Assembly: GCF_009909615.1 (NCBI RefSeq)
Contig: NZ_WWNE01000007.1
Coordinates: forward strand, 1,052 to 65,051
Reading direction: 5' to 3'
DNA: 64,000 bases
Origin: Acidiluteibacter ferrifornacis
GTDB lineage: Bacteria > Bacteroidota > Bacteroidia > Flavobacteriales_E > Vicingaceae
In this document: one piece after another, positions 24,813-34,797 of the stretch
Numbering within the stretch: position 1 is the first letter of the stretch
Layout of the letters: each line of letters opens with the position of its first letter
Translations under genes and position numbers: made by a program
Notes under the pieces: model-generated
Databases searched by the model: none
What the model saw: only the letters and a program-made list of their open reading frames with translations
What the model was told of the DNA's origin: nothing

Positions 24813-26558
24813 ATGTTCCATCTCATCCGTATTCCCTTCTTCGCTGTTGTTGTCTGCTTACTGCTTTTTGCTTGCAACACACCACCCGCTAATCAACCCA
24901 AAGAGGTAACACTACATATTCGTGAAACTGCAGGTGCTAGCTCCATCCACCCTGTTTTGTATAGTGATGAGTTATCCGGAAATCTCAGCACTTATATTTT
25001 TCAAACGTTAACGGTAATCGATTTCAATACACTAGAACTCTCTCCACTATTGGCCGACTCTCTTCCTCGAGTATATAAAGGAGAAAATGGTCAGATGACT
25101 TATTTCTACACAATTAGAAAAGAAGCAAAATGGGATAATGGGCAACCCATCACAGCGAAGGATGCAGAATTTGCGGTAAAATTGAATATCATTCCCAATC
25201 CTGAAGGATACCTATTGAATTCATTCAATAAAACCATTGTTGATTTTGAGTACCACCCGACGGATTCCACTGCCTTTTATATTCATACTTCAGGAGAATA
25301 TAATTCTGGTGAATTTCTTTGTGGCGACATTAGTTTTGTTCCTCAATACCTTTATGACAGCACCAATTACCTGAACCAATTTACGGTTCAACAAATTGCA
25401 GCACACCACGACTCTTTAGCTAAAGACAGCGGAATGATTGCCTTTTTAAATCAAGTTAATGATTTCGAATATAAAATCAATCCAAAATACATCAGTGGAT
25501 CAGGTCCATATAAGTTGACTAAATTCAACAGTGAAAGTAGAATTGAGCTAACTAAGAAAAAAGATTGGTGGGGCAATCAAGTTAAAAATGCTGGAGTTGA
25601 ATTTGAAGCGAATGTTGATAAAATCGTGATTCACATCATTCCTGATGAAACTACTGCACTTGCCGCCTTAAAGAATGGTGACATCGATCTCATCAGAGGA
25701 GTGACTCCTAAGGAATTTTCTGAAATTCAAAAGAATGAAACTTTCAAAGACCAATTTAATTTCGTGACTAGTGAGATATTGGCCTACTATGCTATTGGCA
25801 TGAATCTCAATCACCCCATTTTAAAAATCAAGAATAATAGAAAGGCATTGGCTCACTTGTTAGATGTAGATAAAATTATAGACATCGTTGCCTACGGTTA
25901 TGGAGAACGCATAATAGGTCCATTGCCGCTAAAATATGAAAAACAATACAATAAAAACATCACCCCCTATCCTTTTGACCCAGAAAAAGCAAAACACTAC
26001 CTGTCTATAGAAGGGTGGAAAGACCTCGATGGAGATGGGGTATTAAACAATACTTTGAATGGAGTAAAATCAAAGTTTGAATTGGATTATTTATTCAATT
26101 CAGGGAATGAAAGCCGCAAAATGATAGGCTTAATCCTTAAAGAGGAAGCCGCTAAGGTTGGGGTTCAAATAAATCTCAAAGAAGTGGAATGGTCCATCTT
26201 TTTGGAAAATACCCGAAATAGCAACTTCGACTTATGTTTTACAGGAAAAATGTTTGCTCCTTTACCCAGAAATCATGAAAGCATTTTCCATTCCCGTGCC
26301 ATTGACAATGGCTCCAATTACATAGGTTTTCGTTCGGAGGAGGCGGATCAACTGATTGATTCCCTCAACAAAACTACAGATCCTAGTGTGCGTTTAGCCT
26401 TAAATTATCGTTTTCAGGAAATACTCCATGAGGAATTGCCTTATCTCTTTTTATATGCTCCCTTAGAGCGAATGATTATTTCTAAAAGGTTCACCAATTA
26501 TTCTTTGTCCTCAATGCGTCCAGGATTCTGGGCACCAGGATTTAAACTCAGCGAATAA
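24813..26558 (+). CDS. Peptide/oligopeptide ABC transporter substrate-binding lipoprotein
   Basis: This 581-residue protein has a lipoprotein signal peptide with lipobox LLLFAC, Cys at 21. It belongs to the SBP_bac_5 family: the N-terminal WDNGQPITAKDAEFAVK motif (about 108-125) is the classical family signature, followed by two-lobed domain features and a C-terminal RFQEILHEELPYLFLY. It would capture peptides or related solutes outside the inner membrane and hand them to the two permeases encoded next; the start codon of the first permease follows its stop directly. Substrate class is inferred from family only. Confidence 0.9.
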   Translation: MFHLIRIPFFAVVVCLLLFACNTPPANQPKEVTLHIRETAGASSIHPVLYSDELSGNLSTYIFQTLTVIDFNTLELSPLLADSLPRVYKGENGQMTYFYTIRKEAKWDNGQPITAKDAEFAVKLNIIPNPEGYLLNSFNKTIVDFEYHPTDSTAFYIHTSGEYNSGEFLCGDISFVPQYLYDSTNYLNQFTVQQIAAHHDSLAKDSGMIAFLNQVNDFEYKINPKYISGSGPYKLTKFNSESRIELTKKKDWWGNQVKNAGVEFEANVDKIVIHIIPDETTALAALKNGDIDLIRGVTPKEFSEIQKNETFKDQFNFVTSEILAYYAIGMNLNHPILKIKNNRKALAHLLDVDKIIDIVAYGYGERIIGPLPLKYEKQYNKNITPYPFDPEKAKHYLSIEGWKDLDGDGVLNNTLNGVKSKFELDYLFNSGNESRKMIGLILKEEAAKVGVQINLKEVEWSIFLENTRNSNFDLCFTGKMFAPLPRNHESIFHSRAIDNGSNYIGFRSEEADQLIDSLNKTTDPSVRLALNYRFQEILHEELPYLFLYAPLERMIISKRFTNYSLSSMRPGFWAPGFKLSE

Positions 26559-27962
26559 ATGCTTCATTATACCCTTAAACGTATTCTGTTAGCCATTCCC
26601 ACCTTTGTAGGAATTTCTTTGGTGGTATTTTTCATTAGTATCAATACGCCTGGAGACCCTATTCAAATGATTATTGGCGAGCGAACTTTTGACCTTGAAA
26701 ATGATGTATCTAGAGCAAATATTGAAACCAAAATCAGTGAGGTGAGAACCTATTTCCACTTAGATCTTCCCCCCTTTTATTTTACCATTACCGATCAAAC
26801 ACAATCCGACACCCTCCATCGTATCCCTGACCATCAAATGAAAAAACACCTTTCAAAACTCGCTTTTGAAAATGGTAATTGGAAGAATGTCAACGAGTAT
26901 CACAAATCTATAAACCGATTAACCAGTGAAGCTTATGCGGATCAAACTTCTTCAAAAAACAAAGTTCTTCACCTTATTGAAGAACTAAAAAAACAACAGA
27001 CTACGGAGGAGTTGATGCACCTTTTGGCGAGTTTCAAGCTTGTTTCTTCTAATGAAAACTTAATCTTTGCCTATAAAATATTGGAATATAGTATTCTTCA
27101 ATTAAATGCCCACACAGATATTTCTGCTAGATACGTTCCACAATTCATCTGGAATGGGGCAGAAAATCAATATCGTTATTGGATGGCTGATTTTTTTTCA
27201 GGCGATTTTGGAACCTCATACAAGGACCGAAAACCTGTCGGCCATAAAATTGGCACCGCCCTAAAATGGACCGTATTGATTAGTATTCTATCCATAATTC
27301 TTAGTTATTCGATTGGAATACCGCTAGGAGTATATAGCGCCAAACATCAAAACTCGCCTATGGAACGCCTACTTTCAACATTCTTGTTTAGCATCCATTC
27401 TATTCCTTCGTTCTGGTTGGCTAGTTTGCTCATTATTTTCTTTGCCAGCTATGAATATTTTCCCATTTTTCCCAGTTATGGATTGGGAGATTGGAATGAG
27501 AATAGTTCCGGACTGGTTTCCTTTCTGGATTTAATTTATCACCTATTCTTACCCATTGTTTGTTGGTCTTATTCTAGCATTGCCTACATCAGTGAGCAAA
27601 CTAAAAGAAGCATGTTAAATGAATTGTCTGCGGACTATATTCGAACAGGAAGAGCTAAAGGGCTAACAGAAAATCAATTGTATTGGAAACACGCTTTAAA
27701 AAACGCCTCATTTCCACTGATTACTCAAATTGGAAATTTGTTCCCCGCACTAATATCAGGCTCTTTTATCATTGAATACATTTTCGCAATCCCTGGAGTC
27801 GGAAAATTATTGTTGGATTCCATCGCTTTGAGAGATTATCCTGTAGTGTTTAGTATCCTAATGATTAGCGCGGTTTTAATTTTAATTGGAACACTAATTT
27901 CAGATTTACTGTACCTTAAGATGGATCAAAGAGTTTCTTATTCAAAACAATGGGCTTCATGA
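26559..27962 (+). CDS. Peptide ABC transporter permease (DppB/OppB type) with large periplasmic insert
   Basis: This 467-residue protein starts with the typical first membrane helix of DppB proteins (YTLKRILLAIPTFVGISLVV, then NTPGDP). A hydrophilic, mostly helical insert of about 150 residues (about 50-200) follows, then FSGDFGTSYKDRKPV and the remaining five helices. The cytoplasmic EAA-type loop is SADYIRTGRAKGLTENQLYW. Usual length is about 310-340 residues; the extra sequence lies on the periplasmic side. The gene begins at the base after the binding-protein stop and overlaps the next permease by 13 bp. Confidence 0.9.
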   Translation: MLHYTLKRILLAIPTFVGISLVVFFISINTPGDPIQMIIGERTFDLENDVSRANIETKISEVRTYFHLDLPPFYFTITDQTQSDTLHRIPDHQMKKHLSKLAFENGNWKNVNEYHKSINRLTSEAYADQTSSKNKVLHLIEELKKQQTTEELMHLLASFKLVSSNENLIFAYKILEYSILQLNAHTDISARYVPQFIWNGAENQYRYWMADFFSGDFGTSYKDRKPVGHKIGTALKWTVLISILSIILSYSIGIPLGVYSAKHQNSPMERLLSTFLFSIHSIPSFWLASLLIIFFASYEYFPIFPSYGLGDWNENSSGLVSFLDLIYHLFLPIVCWSYSSIAYISEQTKRSMLNELSADYIRTGRAKGLTENQLYWKHALKNASFPLITQIGNLFPALISGSFIIEYIFAIPGVGKLLLDSIALRDYPVVFSILMISAVLILIGTLISDLLYLKMDQRVSYSKQWAS

Positions 27963-29137
27963 AATTAATCCTCTATATCCAACAGAAGTCACCAGTAGTT
28001 TTTTGGTCTTTAATTGTAATTATCTTTATCGGAGTTTTTGCAGAGCTCATTGCCAATGATCGCCCTTTAGTGGCTTCTCAAAATGGTAAAATTGTATTCC
28101 CTTTTTATAATTCATCCAATCTAAAATCTACCGATATAGACTACGAGTGGCAACTCATGCCATTGATTCCTTATTCTCCCAATTCATTGGATTATAAAAA
28201 TGTGAAGTCAGCTAGTCCCTTTAAAAGTCAACAAGTAGATAGTTGGAGGTATCGTCATTGGCTAGGAACTGATGAGATCGGTAGAGATATTTTTTCCGGG
28301 ATCATTCACGGTACTCAACTTGCTTTGATTATCGGGCTAGGCTCTATGTTGATTGCTTCGATTATTGGAATTTTCTGGGGAGCCATCGCTGGCTTTTATG
28401 GCGACAACACCCTAAAAATTAGTTGGCTTAACTTAATCCTACTTCCCCTATTTATTTTTATAGGTTATTTTTATGGCTTTCACCAAACTGTTTGGACGAC
28501 AGAAACTCCAACCATATCCCTTATACAGATTGTTGTCCTTAATTTAGCCTATATTCTTGCTTCCGTGATTGTTTGCTTTTCATTCAGCCAGTTTCTCAAC
28601 AAATTATTGAAGATAAAAAAGCTAATCACTTTCCCCGTCGATATTATCATCAGTCGAATGATAGAAATAGTCAAATCCGTCCCCATATTATTCTTAGTGA
28701 TTAGCTTAGCAGCGATTGTTAACCCTTCAGCATGGAATATCATATGGATTATCGGTCTGTTAGCTTGGACGAATATTGCGAGGTATACCCGTGCCGAAGT
28801 TTTAAAAGTAAAGAATAAACCATTCATTGAATCGGCTGAGGCTTTGGGATTTTCAAATGCACGGATTCTATTCCAACACATACTCCCTCTTTCGCTTCAA
28901 TCGGCAAGTGTATTTATTGTGTTTGGTATAGCTGGTGCAATTCTTATGGAATCTACCCTATCTTTTATCGGAGTGGGTATCTCAGCGGAAGAAGTTAGCT
29001 GGGGTAGTATTCTTTCCGAAGCCAGAAAAAATCCTACCTCTTGGTGGTTAGCGGTTTTTCCAGGGTTCGCCATATTCTTTACCTTATTTCTATTCAACAA
29101 ATTGGCAACCATTATTGAGGATAGGAATCGATACTAA
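27950..29137 (+). CDS. Peptide ABC transporter permease (DppC/OppC type)
   Basis: This 395-residue protein has a first membrane helix (VFWSLIVIIFIGVFAELIA), a periplasmic segment, then HWLGTDEIGRDIFSGIIHG, the hallmark of DppC proteins. The permease core and the EAA loop IESAEALGFSNARILFQHIL follow. About 90 extra residues with two extra hydrophobic segments sit between the second and following helices (about 160-240). It overlaps the preceding permease by 13 bp and the convergent HD gene by 4 bp. No ATPase genes follow, so they must be encoded elsewhere. Confidence 0.9.
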   Translation: MGFMKLILYIQQKSPVVFWSLIVIIFIGVFAELIANDRPLVASQNGKIVFPFYNSSNLKSTDIDYEWQLMPLIPYSPNSLDYKNVKSASPFKSQQVDSWRYRHWLGTDEIGRDIFSGIIHGTQLALIIGLGSMLIASIIGIFWGAIAGFYGDNTLKISWLNLILLPLFIFIGYFYGFHQTVWTTETPTISLIQIVVLNLAYILASVIVCFSFSQFLNKLLKIKKLITFPVDIIISRMIEIVKSVPILFLVISLAAIVNPSAWNIIWIIGLLAWTNIARYTRAEVLKVKNKPFIESAEALGFSNARILFQHILPLSLQSASVFIVFGIAGAILMESTLSFIGVGISAEEVSWGSILSEARKNPTSWWLAVFPGFAIFFTLFLFNKLATIIEDRNRY

Positions 29138-31209
29138 TCGTGATCAGGGTAAGCGATCCTTACATGGTAAATGTTCATCAACTTCTTCTTAAACATCTTT
29201 TTAATGGTGCTGATGTCTTTAAAAGTGATGTCTGCATTGGCGTATTGCCCCTCATCAATCTGATTTTGAATAATTCCATCGACTAACTTTTCTATACTTT
29301 CTGTGTCATAAGTTTTCAAACTTCTAGAGGCTGCCTCCACTGAATCCGCCATCATTAACACGGATGTTTCTTTCGAATAAGGAATGGGTCCAGGATACCT
29401 GAATTCATCTTCATCAATTTCAATATCAGGATTCTGTTCCTTATAGTTTAATAGAAAAAAGCGCACTTTACTGGTTCCATGATGCGTCCGAATGAAATCG
29501 ATGATTATATCCGGTAATTTATGCTTCTTGGCTATTTTAATCCCATCTTTCACATGTTTAATGATAATCTGAACCGACTCTTCAGGACTCAGCTCATCAT
29601 GTGGATTGATATGAGTGGCTTGATTTTCGATGAAATACATGGGAGCATTCATTTTTCCAATGTCATGATACAAGGCGCCTACCCTAACTAAGAGAGAATT
29701 CCCGCCAATAGCTCTAATGGCCTCTTCCGCCAAATTCGCTACTTGCAAAGAATGCTGGAAGGTTCCTGGAGCTTTTAAATTAAGCTGCCTCAATAACTTA
29801 TTATTAGTATCAGCAATTTCTAATAAAGTAACTTCAGAGACAAAACCAAATAGTTTCTCAAAGGCATAAATAAGCGGATAGGCAAATAGTGTTAGCATTG
29901 CACTTCCAAAAAACCAAGCGATGGCATTGTAATTAATTGTCGATATATCTCCTTCCTGCACTATACTAATTCCAAAAAAACAAACGCTATAAACCCCAAA
30001 AATGATTGCGGAAGAAATAAAAAGTTGACTTCTGTTCCTTAAGCTCAACACACTAAAAATGGTCACGATTCCTGTTAACATTTCAATGAGAATGAACTCA
30101 TATGGGTTAGGAGCAATAAAACCCACGATTAAGATCGTTACTAAATGAGTGAATAAAGCCGTTCGAGTATCAAAAAAAGTTCGAACAATAATCGGTAACA
30201 TGCAAAAAGGAACCAAATAAATACTAAAAACATCAATACTTAAGGAAACCTCTGCAGCCAACACGAACAAAACGATTAACAATAGCAAGAAACTCAATTG
30301 CAGATCGCTAGAAATAATTTGCTTCCTAAACAATAGCAGAAAAAGCGCTAAAAGCAACAAAACTAAAGCCACCAACAAAACTTGGCCCACTAGAATATAA
30401 TAAAACTGATGACCTCCCCCTACTTGATTCTCAAATTCCTTTTTCAAAGATTGAATCATCAACAATTTCTTACCATCTACTATTTCTCCTTTGGATATGA
30501 TGCTTTCACCTCTAACGACCAATCCTTCAGTTAAAGATATTTTCTGAATACTCTCTTTGTAAATCTGATTAGTGGTTTCTTCATCGAAAAATATATTCTG
30601 CTCCAATAATTCTTCAAAATAGAGCAGCGCTGTAGATTTAAAGCTTTTTTCCGTGGAATTTAATCGTTGTTCGAATGCAGCAAAGGCGCTCCTAGCAGTG
30701 TACAACTGTCCCAATTCTTTCGATGTAACCACCTTGCCATAAATCAATTCTATAGAATATTCCTCCGATTTGTTTTCTATAGAAGGGATTAACTGAACAA
30801 TACCCTTTTCATAAATTGCTCTAATTTGATTCTGAACAGATTGAAGTTGTTCCTGAAACATTTCCTTGGAAGAGAATGCAAACTCTCCTTTTTCAAATTC
30901 TTGAGAAAGATACGCTGATAATTTTTGAGTCACTTGATCTACTACATTCGTATCTACCTTGAAATACAACTTTTTATTTTGTTCTAGCTCTTCTTTTTCT
31001 TTGGCGAGTTTTTCAGCAGGTTTATAAATTGGAAAATCGAAAGTTGCAATTAGATCGTTGTGCCCCCAAGGTTTCCCCTTTTGAAACTCATACTTAAACT
31101 TGGCTTCCTTGGGAAATATAAATACAATAACAACAATTGCAGCAATGAAGATGAATAACTTAAAAAATCCATCGTATTGATCTCTAAAAAAATTGAACAA
31201 TCGTTTCAT
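29134..31209 (-). CDS. 7TM-HD family phosphodiesterase (PgpH-like)
   Basis: This 691-residue membrane protein has an N-terminal helix (about 15-35) and an extracytoplasmic 7TMR-HDED-like domain (to about 265). Seven membrane helices (about 270-470) and a cytoplasmic HD domain follow, with VGALYHDIGKMNAPMYF (HD motif near 513) and IRTHHGTSKVRFF. The layout is that of PgpH/YqfF, which in Firmicutes degrades cyclic di-AMP to pApA. The same role is likely but not certain in Bacteroidota. The 3' end overlaps the convergent permease gene by 4 bp. Confidence 0.85.
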   Translation of the reverse strand: MKRLFNFFRDQYDGFFKLFIFIAAIVVIVFIFPKEAKFKYEFQKGKPWGHNDLIATFDFPIYKPAEKLAKEKEELEQNKKLYFKVDTNVVDQVTQKLSAYLSQEFEKGEFAFSSKEMFQEQLQSVQNQIRAIYEKGIVQLIPSIENKSEEYSIELIYGKVVTSKELGQLYTARSAFAAFEQRLNSTEKSFKSTALLYFEELLEQNIFFDEETTNQIYKESIQKISLTEGLVVRGESIISKGEIVDGKKLLMIQSLKKEFENQVGGGHQFYYILVGQVLLVALVLLLLALFLLLFRKQIISSDLQLSFLLLLIVLFVLAAEVSLSIDVFSIYLVPFCMLPIIVRTFFDTRTALFTHLVTILIVGFIAPNPYEFILIEMLTGIVTIFSVLSLRNRSQLFISSAIIFGVYSVCFFGISIVQEGDISTINYNAIAWFFGSAMLTLFAYPLIYAFEKLFGFVSEVTLLEIADTNNKLLRQLNLKAPGTFQHSLQVANLAEEAIRAIGGNSLLVRVGALYHDIGKMNAPMYFIENQATHINPHDELSPEESVQIIIKHVKDGIKIAKKHKLPDIIIDFIRTHHGTSKVRFFLLNYKEQNPDIEIDEDEFRYPGPIPYSKETSVLMMADSVEAASRSLKTYDTESIEKLVDGIIQNQIDEGQYANADITFKDISTIKKMFKKKLMNIYHVRIAYPDHD

Positions 31210-31351
31210 GCACCTCTATTTTTGATACTACGAAAGTAATACAATTCAATTAAACCAACTGCAATCATTCAATTAGAAAAGGTTTCTCTAATAGAACTTA
31301 AATAATTAATTTCGCATTGAATTTATTGAATAGAATCTTAAAACAATAAGG

Positions 31352-32533
31352 ATGATTAAAGACGTATATATTGTATCGGCAGTAAGAACTCCAATGGGAA
31401 GTTATGGTGGTGTATTGGCTTCAGTACCCGCAACAAAATTGGGAGCTGCCGCTATAAAAGGAGCAATAGAAAAAGCTGGAATTTCTGCATCTGAAGTTCA
31501 AGAAGTTTTTATGGGAAATGTGTTGCAAGCTAATTTAGGTCAAGCTCCTGCTAGACAAGCGGCTATTTTCGCAGGTTTGGATCAAAATGTACCTTGTACA
31601 ACGGTTAATAAAGTATGTGCTTCTGGTATGAAATCGGTAATGTTAGCTGCTCAAAGCATTATGTGTGGTGACAACGATGTGGTTATCGCAGGTGGAATGG
31701 AGAATATGTCTTCAGTTCCTTATTACATGGAAGATACCAGATGGGGTGCTCGATTGGGAAACAAAACGGTAGTAGATGGTTTGGTTAAAGATGGTTTAAC
31801 TGATGTTTACAACAATTACCACATGGGGAATGCAGCAGAACTTTGTGCTGCGGAATGCAATATCTCAAGAGAGGAACAGGATGACTTTGCCATTTCTTCT
31901 TATGAGCGATCTGCAAAAGCTTGGTCTGAAGGTAAATTTAAAGATGAAATTGTTCCTGTTGAAGTTCCACAACGAAGAGGAGATGCTGTCATTGTTTCTG
32001 AAGATGAAGAGTACAAGAATGTAAAAATGGACAAAATCAGAGGTTTACGTCCAGTATTTCAAAAAGAAGGATCTGTAACTGCAGCGAATGCTTCCACCTT
32101 AAACGATGGTGCTTCTGCGCTTTTATTAATGAGCAAAGAAAAAATGGAGGCTTTAGGGTTAACTCCTATCGCAAAAATTAGAGGCTATGCCGATGCTGCT
32201 CAAGCTCCTGAATGGTTTACAACTGCACCATCTTTAGCATTACCAAAAGCAATTAAAAAAGCAGGTTTAACAACTGCAGATGTTGACTTTTTTGAATTAA
32301 ACGAAGCATTCGCCGTTGTAGGAATAGCGAACAATCAAAAAATGGGATTAAACCCTGAAAAAGTTAACGTAAATGGAGGTGCTGTTGCATTAGGTCATCC
32401 ACTAGGTAGCTCAGGTTCTAGAATTATCGTGACTTTGATCAACGTATTGAAACAAAATAACGGAAAACTAGGTGCTGCCGGAATTTGCAACGGTGGTGGC
32501 GGTGCTTCTGCTATTGTGATTGAAAATATTTAA
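31352..32533 (+). CDS. Acetyl-CoA acetyltransferase (thiolase)
   Basis: This 393-residue protein is full length for type II thiolases. It has the nucleophilic Cys89 in VNKVCASGMKSV, the NEAFA motif, the His motif ALGHPLGSSG and the C-terminal base Cys in ICNGGGGAS. It condenses two acetyl-CoA to acetoacetyl-CoA, or does the reverse in fatty acid or ketone breakdown. It stands alone, with its own terminator 8 bp after the stop. Confidence 0.95.
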   Translation: MIKDVYIVSAVRTPMGSYGGVLASVPATKLGAAAIKGAIEKAGISASEVQEVFMGNVLQANLGQAPARQAAIFAGLDQNVPCTTVNKVCASGMKSVMLAAQSIMCGDNDVVIAGGMENMSSVPYYMEDTRWGARLGNKTVVDGLVKDGLTDVYNNYHMGNAAELCAAECNISREEQDDFAISSYERSAKAWSEGKFKDEIVPVEVPQRRGDAVIVSEDEEYKNVKMDKIRGLRPVFQKEGSVTAANASTLNDGASALLLMSKEKMEALGLTPIAKIRGYADAAQAPEWFTTAPSLALPKAIKKAGLTTADVDFFELNEAFAVVGIANNQKMGLNPEKVNVNGGAVALGHPLGSSGSRIIVTLINVLKQNNGKLGAAGICNGGGGASAIVIENI

Positions 32534-32540
32534 TTTTTTC

Positions 32541-32579
32541 TACAGTCGGATGGAGGTTTCTCTTTCCGACTGTATTTTT
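32541..32579 (+). terminator. Terminator after thiolase
   Basis: TACAGTCGGA (32541-32550) pairs exactly with TCCGACTGTA (32565-32574), 14-base loop, followed by a T run. Confidence 0.85.
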
Positions 32580-32595
32580 CTCTAGCCTTTAATTG

Positions 32596-33375
32596 ATGAA
32601 ATACGGTATTTGTAATTTAAGTGTTGTCCCCGGACGTGCAGAGGCATCTGACAAAAGTGAAATCGTGACCCAAGTTTTATTTGGCGAACTTTTAAAAGTA
32701 TATGAGTCCAAACAATCTTGGTTTCGTTGCAAAACAGTACCTGACAATTACGAATGTTACATAGACTCCAAGCAATTCGATTGGATAGAAGAAGAAGAGT
32801 TCAATCAACTCAAAAAAATTCAACCGGCTTTGTCCGCTGACTTGGTGCAAGTCTCACAACGAAGTAGCGACGATCAAATTATTCCAATTGTTATGGGGAG
32901 CAATCTTTATAACTATCAAGACAATAAATTCATCAATGGAAATGCGGAGTACAATTTCGAAGGAAATGTATACCCTCTAGAAAGTAAACCCTCCAAATCC
33001 AGATTGAAGGAAAATGCATTCATGTATTTGAATGCGCCATACCTATGGGGTGGCCGATCTCCTTTCGGGATTGATTGCTCAGGTTTTGTTCAATTGGTCT
33101 ATAAATTAAATGGTGTTCAGCTTCCTAGAGATGCATCCGAGCAAGCCAAAATTGGACAAACATTGTCATTCATTGAGGAAGCCGAAGAAGGGGATTTAGC
33201 ATTTTTTGATAATGATGAAGGAAACATCATTCACGTAGGATTGATGCTTGAAAATAATCGAATCATACATGCCTCAGGAAAAGTCAGAATTGATAGAATC
33301 GACCATCAGGGCATCTATAATGTAGATACAAAACGTTATTCACATCGACTTCGTTTAATTAAATCAATTGTGTAG
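32596..33375 (+). CDS. NlpC/P60 cysteine peptidase with SH3-like N-terminus
   Basis: This protein of about 259 residues has an N-terminal half with an SH3b-like beta domain (residues about 10-65, VTQVLFGELLKVYE). The C-terminal NlpC/P60 domain has the catalytic Cys in GIDCSGFVQLVYK, the His in IIHVGLML, and IIHASG. Such enzymes cut gamma-D-glutamyl-diaminopimelate bonds in peptidoglycan peptides. No signal peptide is visible, so it may act on imported muropeptides in the cytoplasm, as YkfC-type enzymes do. The ATG at 32596 is preferred to the TTG one codon earlier. A second NlpC/P60 gene follows 4 bp later. Confidence 0.9.
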   Translation: MKYGICNLSVVPGRAEASDKSEIVTQVLFGELLKVYESKQSWFRCKTVPDNYECYIDSKQFDWIEEEEFNQLKKIQPALSADLVQVSQRSSDDQIIPIVMGSNLYNYQDNKFINGNAEYNFEGNVYPLESKPSKSRLKENAFMYLNAPYLWGGRSPFGIDCSGFVQLVYKLNGVQLPRDASEQAKIGQTLSFIEEAEEGDLAFFDNDEGNIIHVGLMLENNRIIHASGKVRIDRIDHQGIYNVDTKRYSHRLRLIKSIV

Positions 33376-33379
33376 ACCA

Positions 33380-34039
33380 ATGAATAAGAAAGCATGTAGT
33401 ATTTTAATTTGTTGCCTTCTTGTTTTTATCACTTCGTGTCAAATCAACAAGAAGACATCATCAACTTCTTCTAACTCTAGCCAACAACTGACGGAGCAAA
33501 AACACTCTGTAAAAACGACTAGAAAAAAAGAGTCCTCGAATGATAATTCGAAGAAATCGAATAAAAAAATAATCCAGCAAAAAGCCGAAGTAAAACAAGT
33601 TGACACTTTAGCCTACCTCAGAAAAAAATATGCCCCTTTACTGAGTACTGTGCAAGACAGTATTCAAAATCTTCAATTATACAAGTTAATTGATGAATGG
33701 ATGGGGACGCCTTATCGTTTTGGTGGTCAAAGTAAAAATGGAACAGATTGCTCAGGTTTCGCAGGAATTTTATATGCTCATACTTTTTCAATAGCCTTGG
33801 CAAGAAGAGTTTCAGACATTCATCAGGCTACGCCTTTACTTTTAAAACAAGAGGAATTAAAAGAAGGAGATTTAGTTTTTTTTGACATTGGAAAAAGAAA
33901 GCTATCTCATGTAGGTGTATATTTAACCAATGGGAAATTTGTGCACGCATCTACTTCTCAAGGAGTAGTTATTAGCGATCTGAATATGGCCTATTATAAA
34001 AAATACTTTCGTTGTGGAGGTAGAATCATTAAATCTTAA
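33380..34039 (+). CDS. NlpC/P60 cysteine peptidase lipoprotein
   Basis: From the ATG at 33380 the protein has 219 residues and starts with a lipoprotein signal peptide (LLVFITSCQ). A Ser/Lys-rich linker and a C-terminal NlpC/P60 domain follow: [19 protein letters not shown] (catalytic Cys), LSHVGVYL (His) and FVHASTSQG. It would trim or split peptidoglycan from the periplasm or outer membrane. It follows the cytoplasmic NlpC/P60 gene by 4 bp, so the two likely form a pair acting on the same substrate in different compartments. Confidence 0.9.
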   Translation: MNKKACSILICCLLVFITSCQINKKTSSTSSNSSQQLTEQKHSVKTTRKKESSNDNSKKSNKKIIQQKAEVKQVDTLAYLRKKYAPLLSTVQDSIQNLQLYKLIDEWMGTPYRFGGQSKNGTDCSGFAGILYAHTFSIALARRVSDIHQATPLLLKQEELKEGDLVFFDIGKRKLSHVGVYLTNGKFVHASTSQGVVISDLNMAYYKKYFRCGGRIIKS

Positions 34040-34053
34040 AAACAACATTTATT

Positions 34054-34734
34054 ATGAAGACAAAAAACATTTCATTTTCTATTTTAACTGCTTTAATCAT
34101 AATAGCTACAGTTGCATGTGGAGCTAAATCATCGGAAGAAAAAACCAACAATAATGACCAAGTAGGTATGGAGGTTATTACTCCTGCTCCAGAAAAAGAA
34201 GAAGCTAAAAAAGAGGAAGGTATTTTTGCTGAAATCAATACTACAAAGGGAACCATAATCGTTCGACTAGAGTATGCAAAAACACCACTTACAGTAGCCA
34301 ATTTTGTAGGTTTAGCAGAAGGTACAATAGAAAATACCTTTAAAGCAAAAGGAACTCCTTTCTTTGATGGTATTGTATTTCATAGAGTAATTCCTAACTT
34401 CATGATTCAAGGTGGTGACCCTACAGGATCAGGAATGGGTGGACCTGGATATAAGTTCAGAGATGAATTTGATGCTACTTTAAGACACGACAGAGCAGGC
34501 GTTTTATCAATGGCTAACTCCGGACCGGGGACTAACGGCAGCCAATTCTTTATTACGCATAACGAAACTCCATGGTTAGACGGAAAGCATTCTGTATTTG
34601 GCTATGTGGTAGAAGGCCAAAGCGTCGTGAATGCTATTGAACAAGGAGATGCAATTGAAACTATTAAAATAGTTAGAGTTGGAAAAGAAGCAAAGAATTT
34701 TGATGCAGCAAAAGTTTTTGCTGAAATGAGATAA
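34054..34734 (+). CDS. Cyclophilin-type peptidyl-prolyl isomerase lipoprotein
   Basis: This 226-residue protein has a lipobox signal (IIATVACG), an acidic linker, then a cyclophilin domain with [19 protein letters not shown] and NGSQFFIT, the active-site Arg and Gln stretches. It probably helps fold secreted or outer-membrane proteins. It starts 14 bp after the NlpC/P60 lipoprotein, so one operon is likely, ending at the terminator at 34757. Confidence 0.93.
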   Translation: MKTKNISFSILTALIIIATVACGAKSSEEKTNNNDQVGMEVITPAPEKEEAKKEEGIFAEINTTKGTIIVRLEYAKTPLTVANFVGLAEGTIENTFKAKGTPFFDGIVFHRVIPNFMIQGGDPTGSGMGGPGYKFRDEFDATLRHDRAGVLSMANSGPGTNGSQFFITHNETPWLDGKHSVFGYVVEGQSVVNAIEQGDAIETIKIVRVGKEAKNFDAAKVFAEMR

Positions 34735-34756
34735 CCTATTTATAATTAGAAAACTT

Positions 34757-34797
34757 AAAAGTCCATTTAGCTCGAGAATCGACCTAAATGGACTTTT
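34757..34797. terminator. Bidirectional terminator between convergent genes
   Basis: AAAAGTCCATTTAG (34757-34770) pairs with CTAAATGGACTTTT (34784-34797). Runs of A and T on the two sides let it serve the cyclophilin gene (plus) and the coiled-coil gene (minus). Confidence 0.85.
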
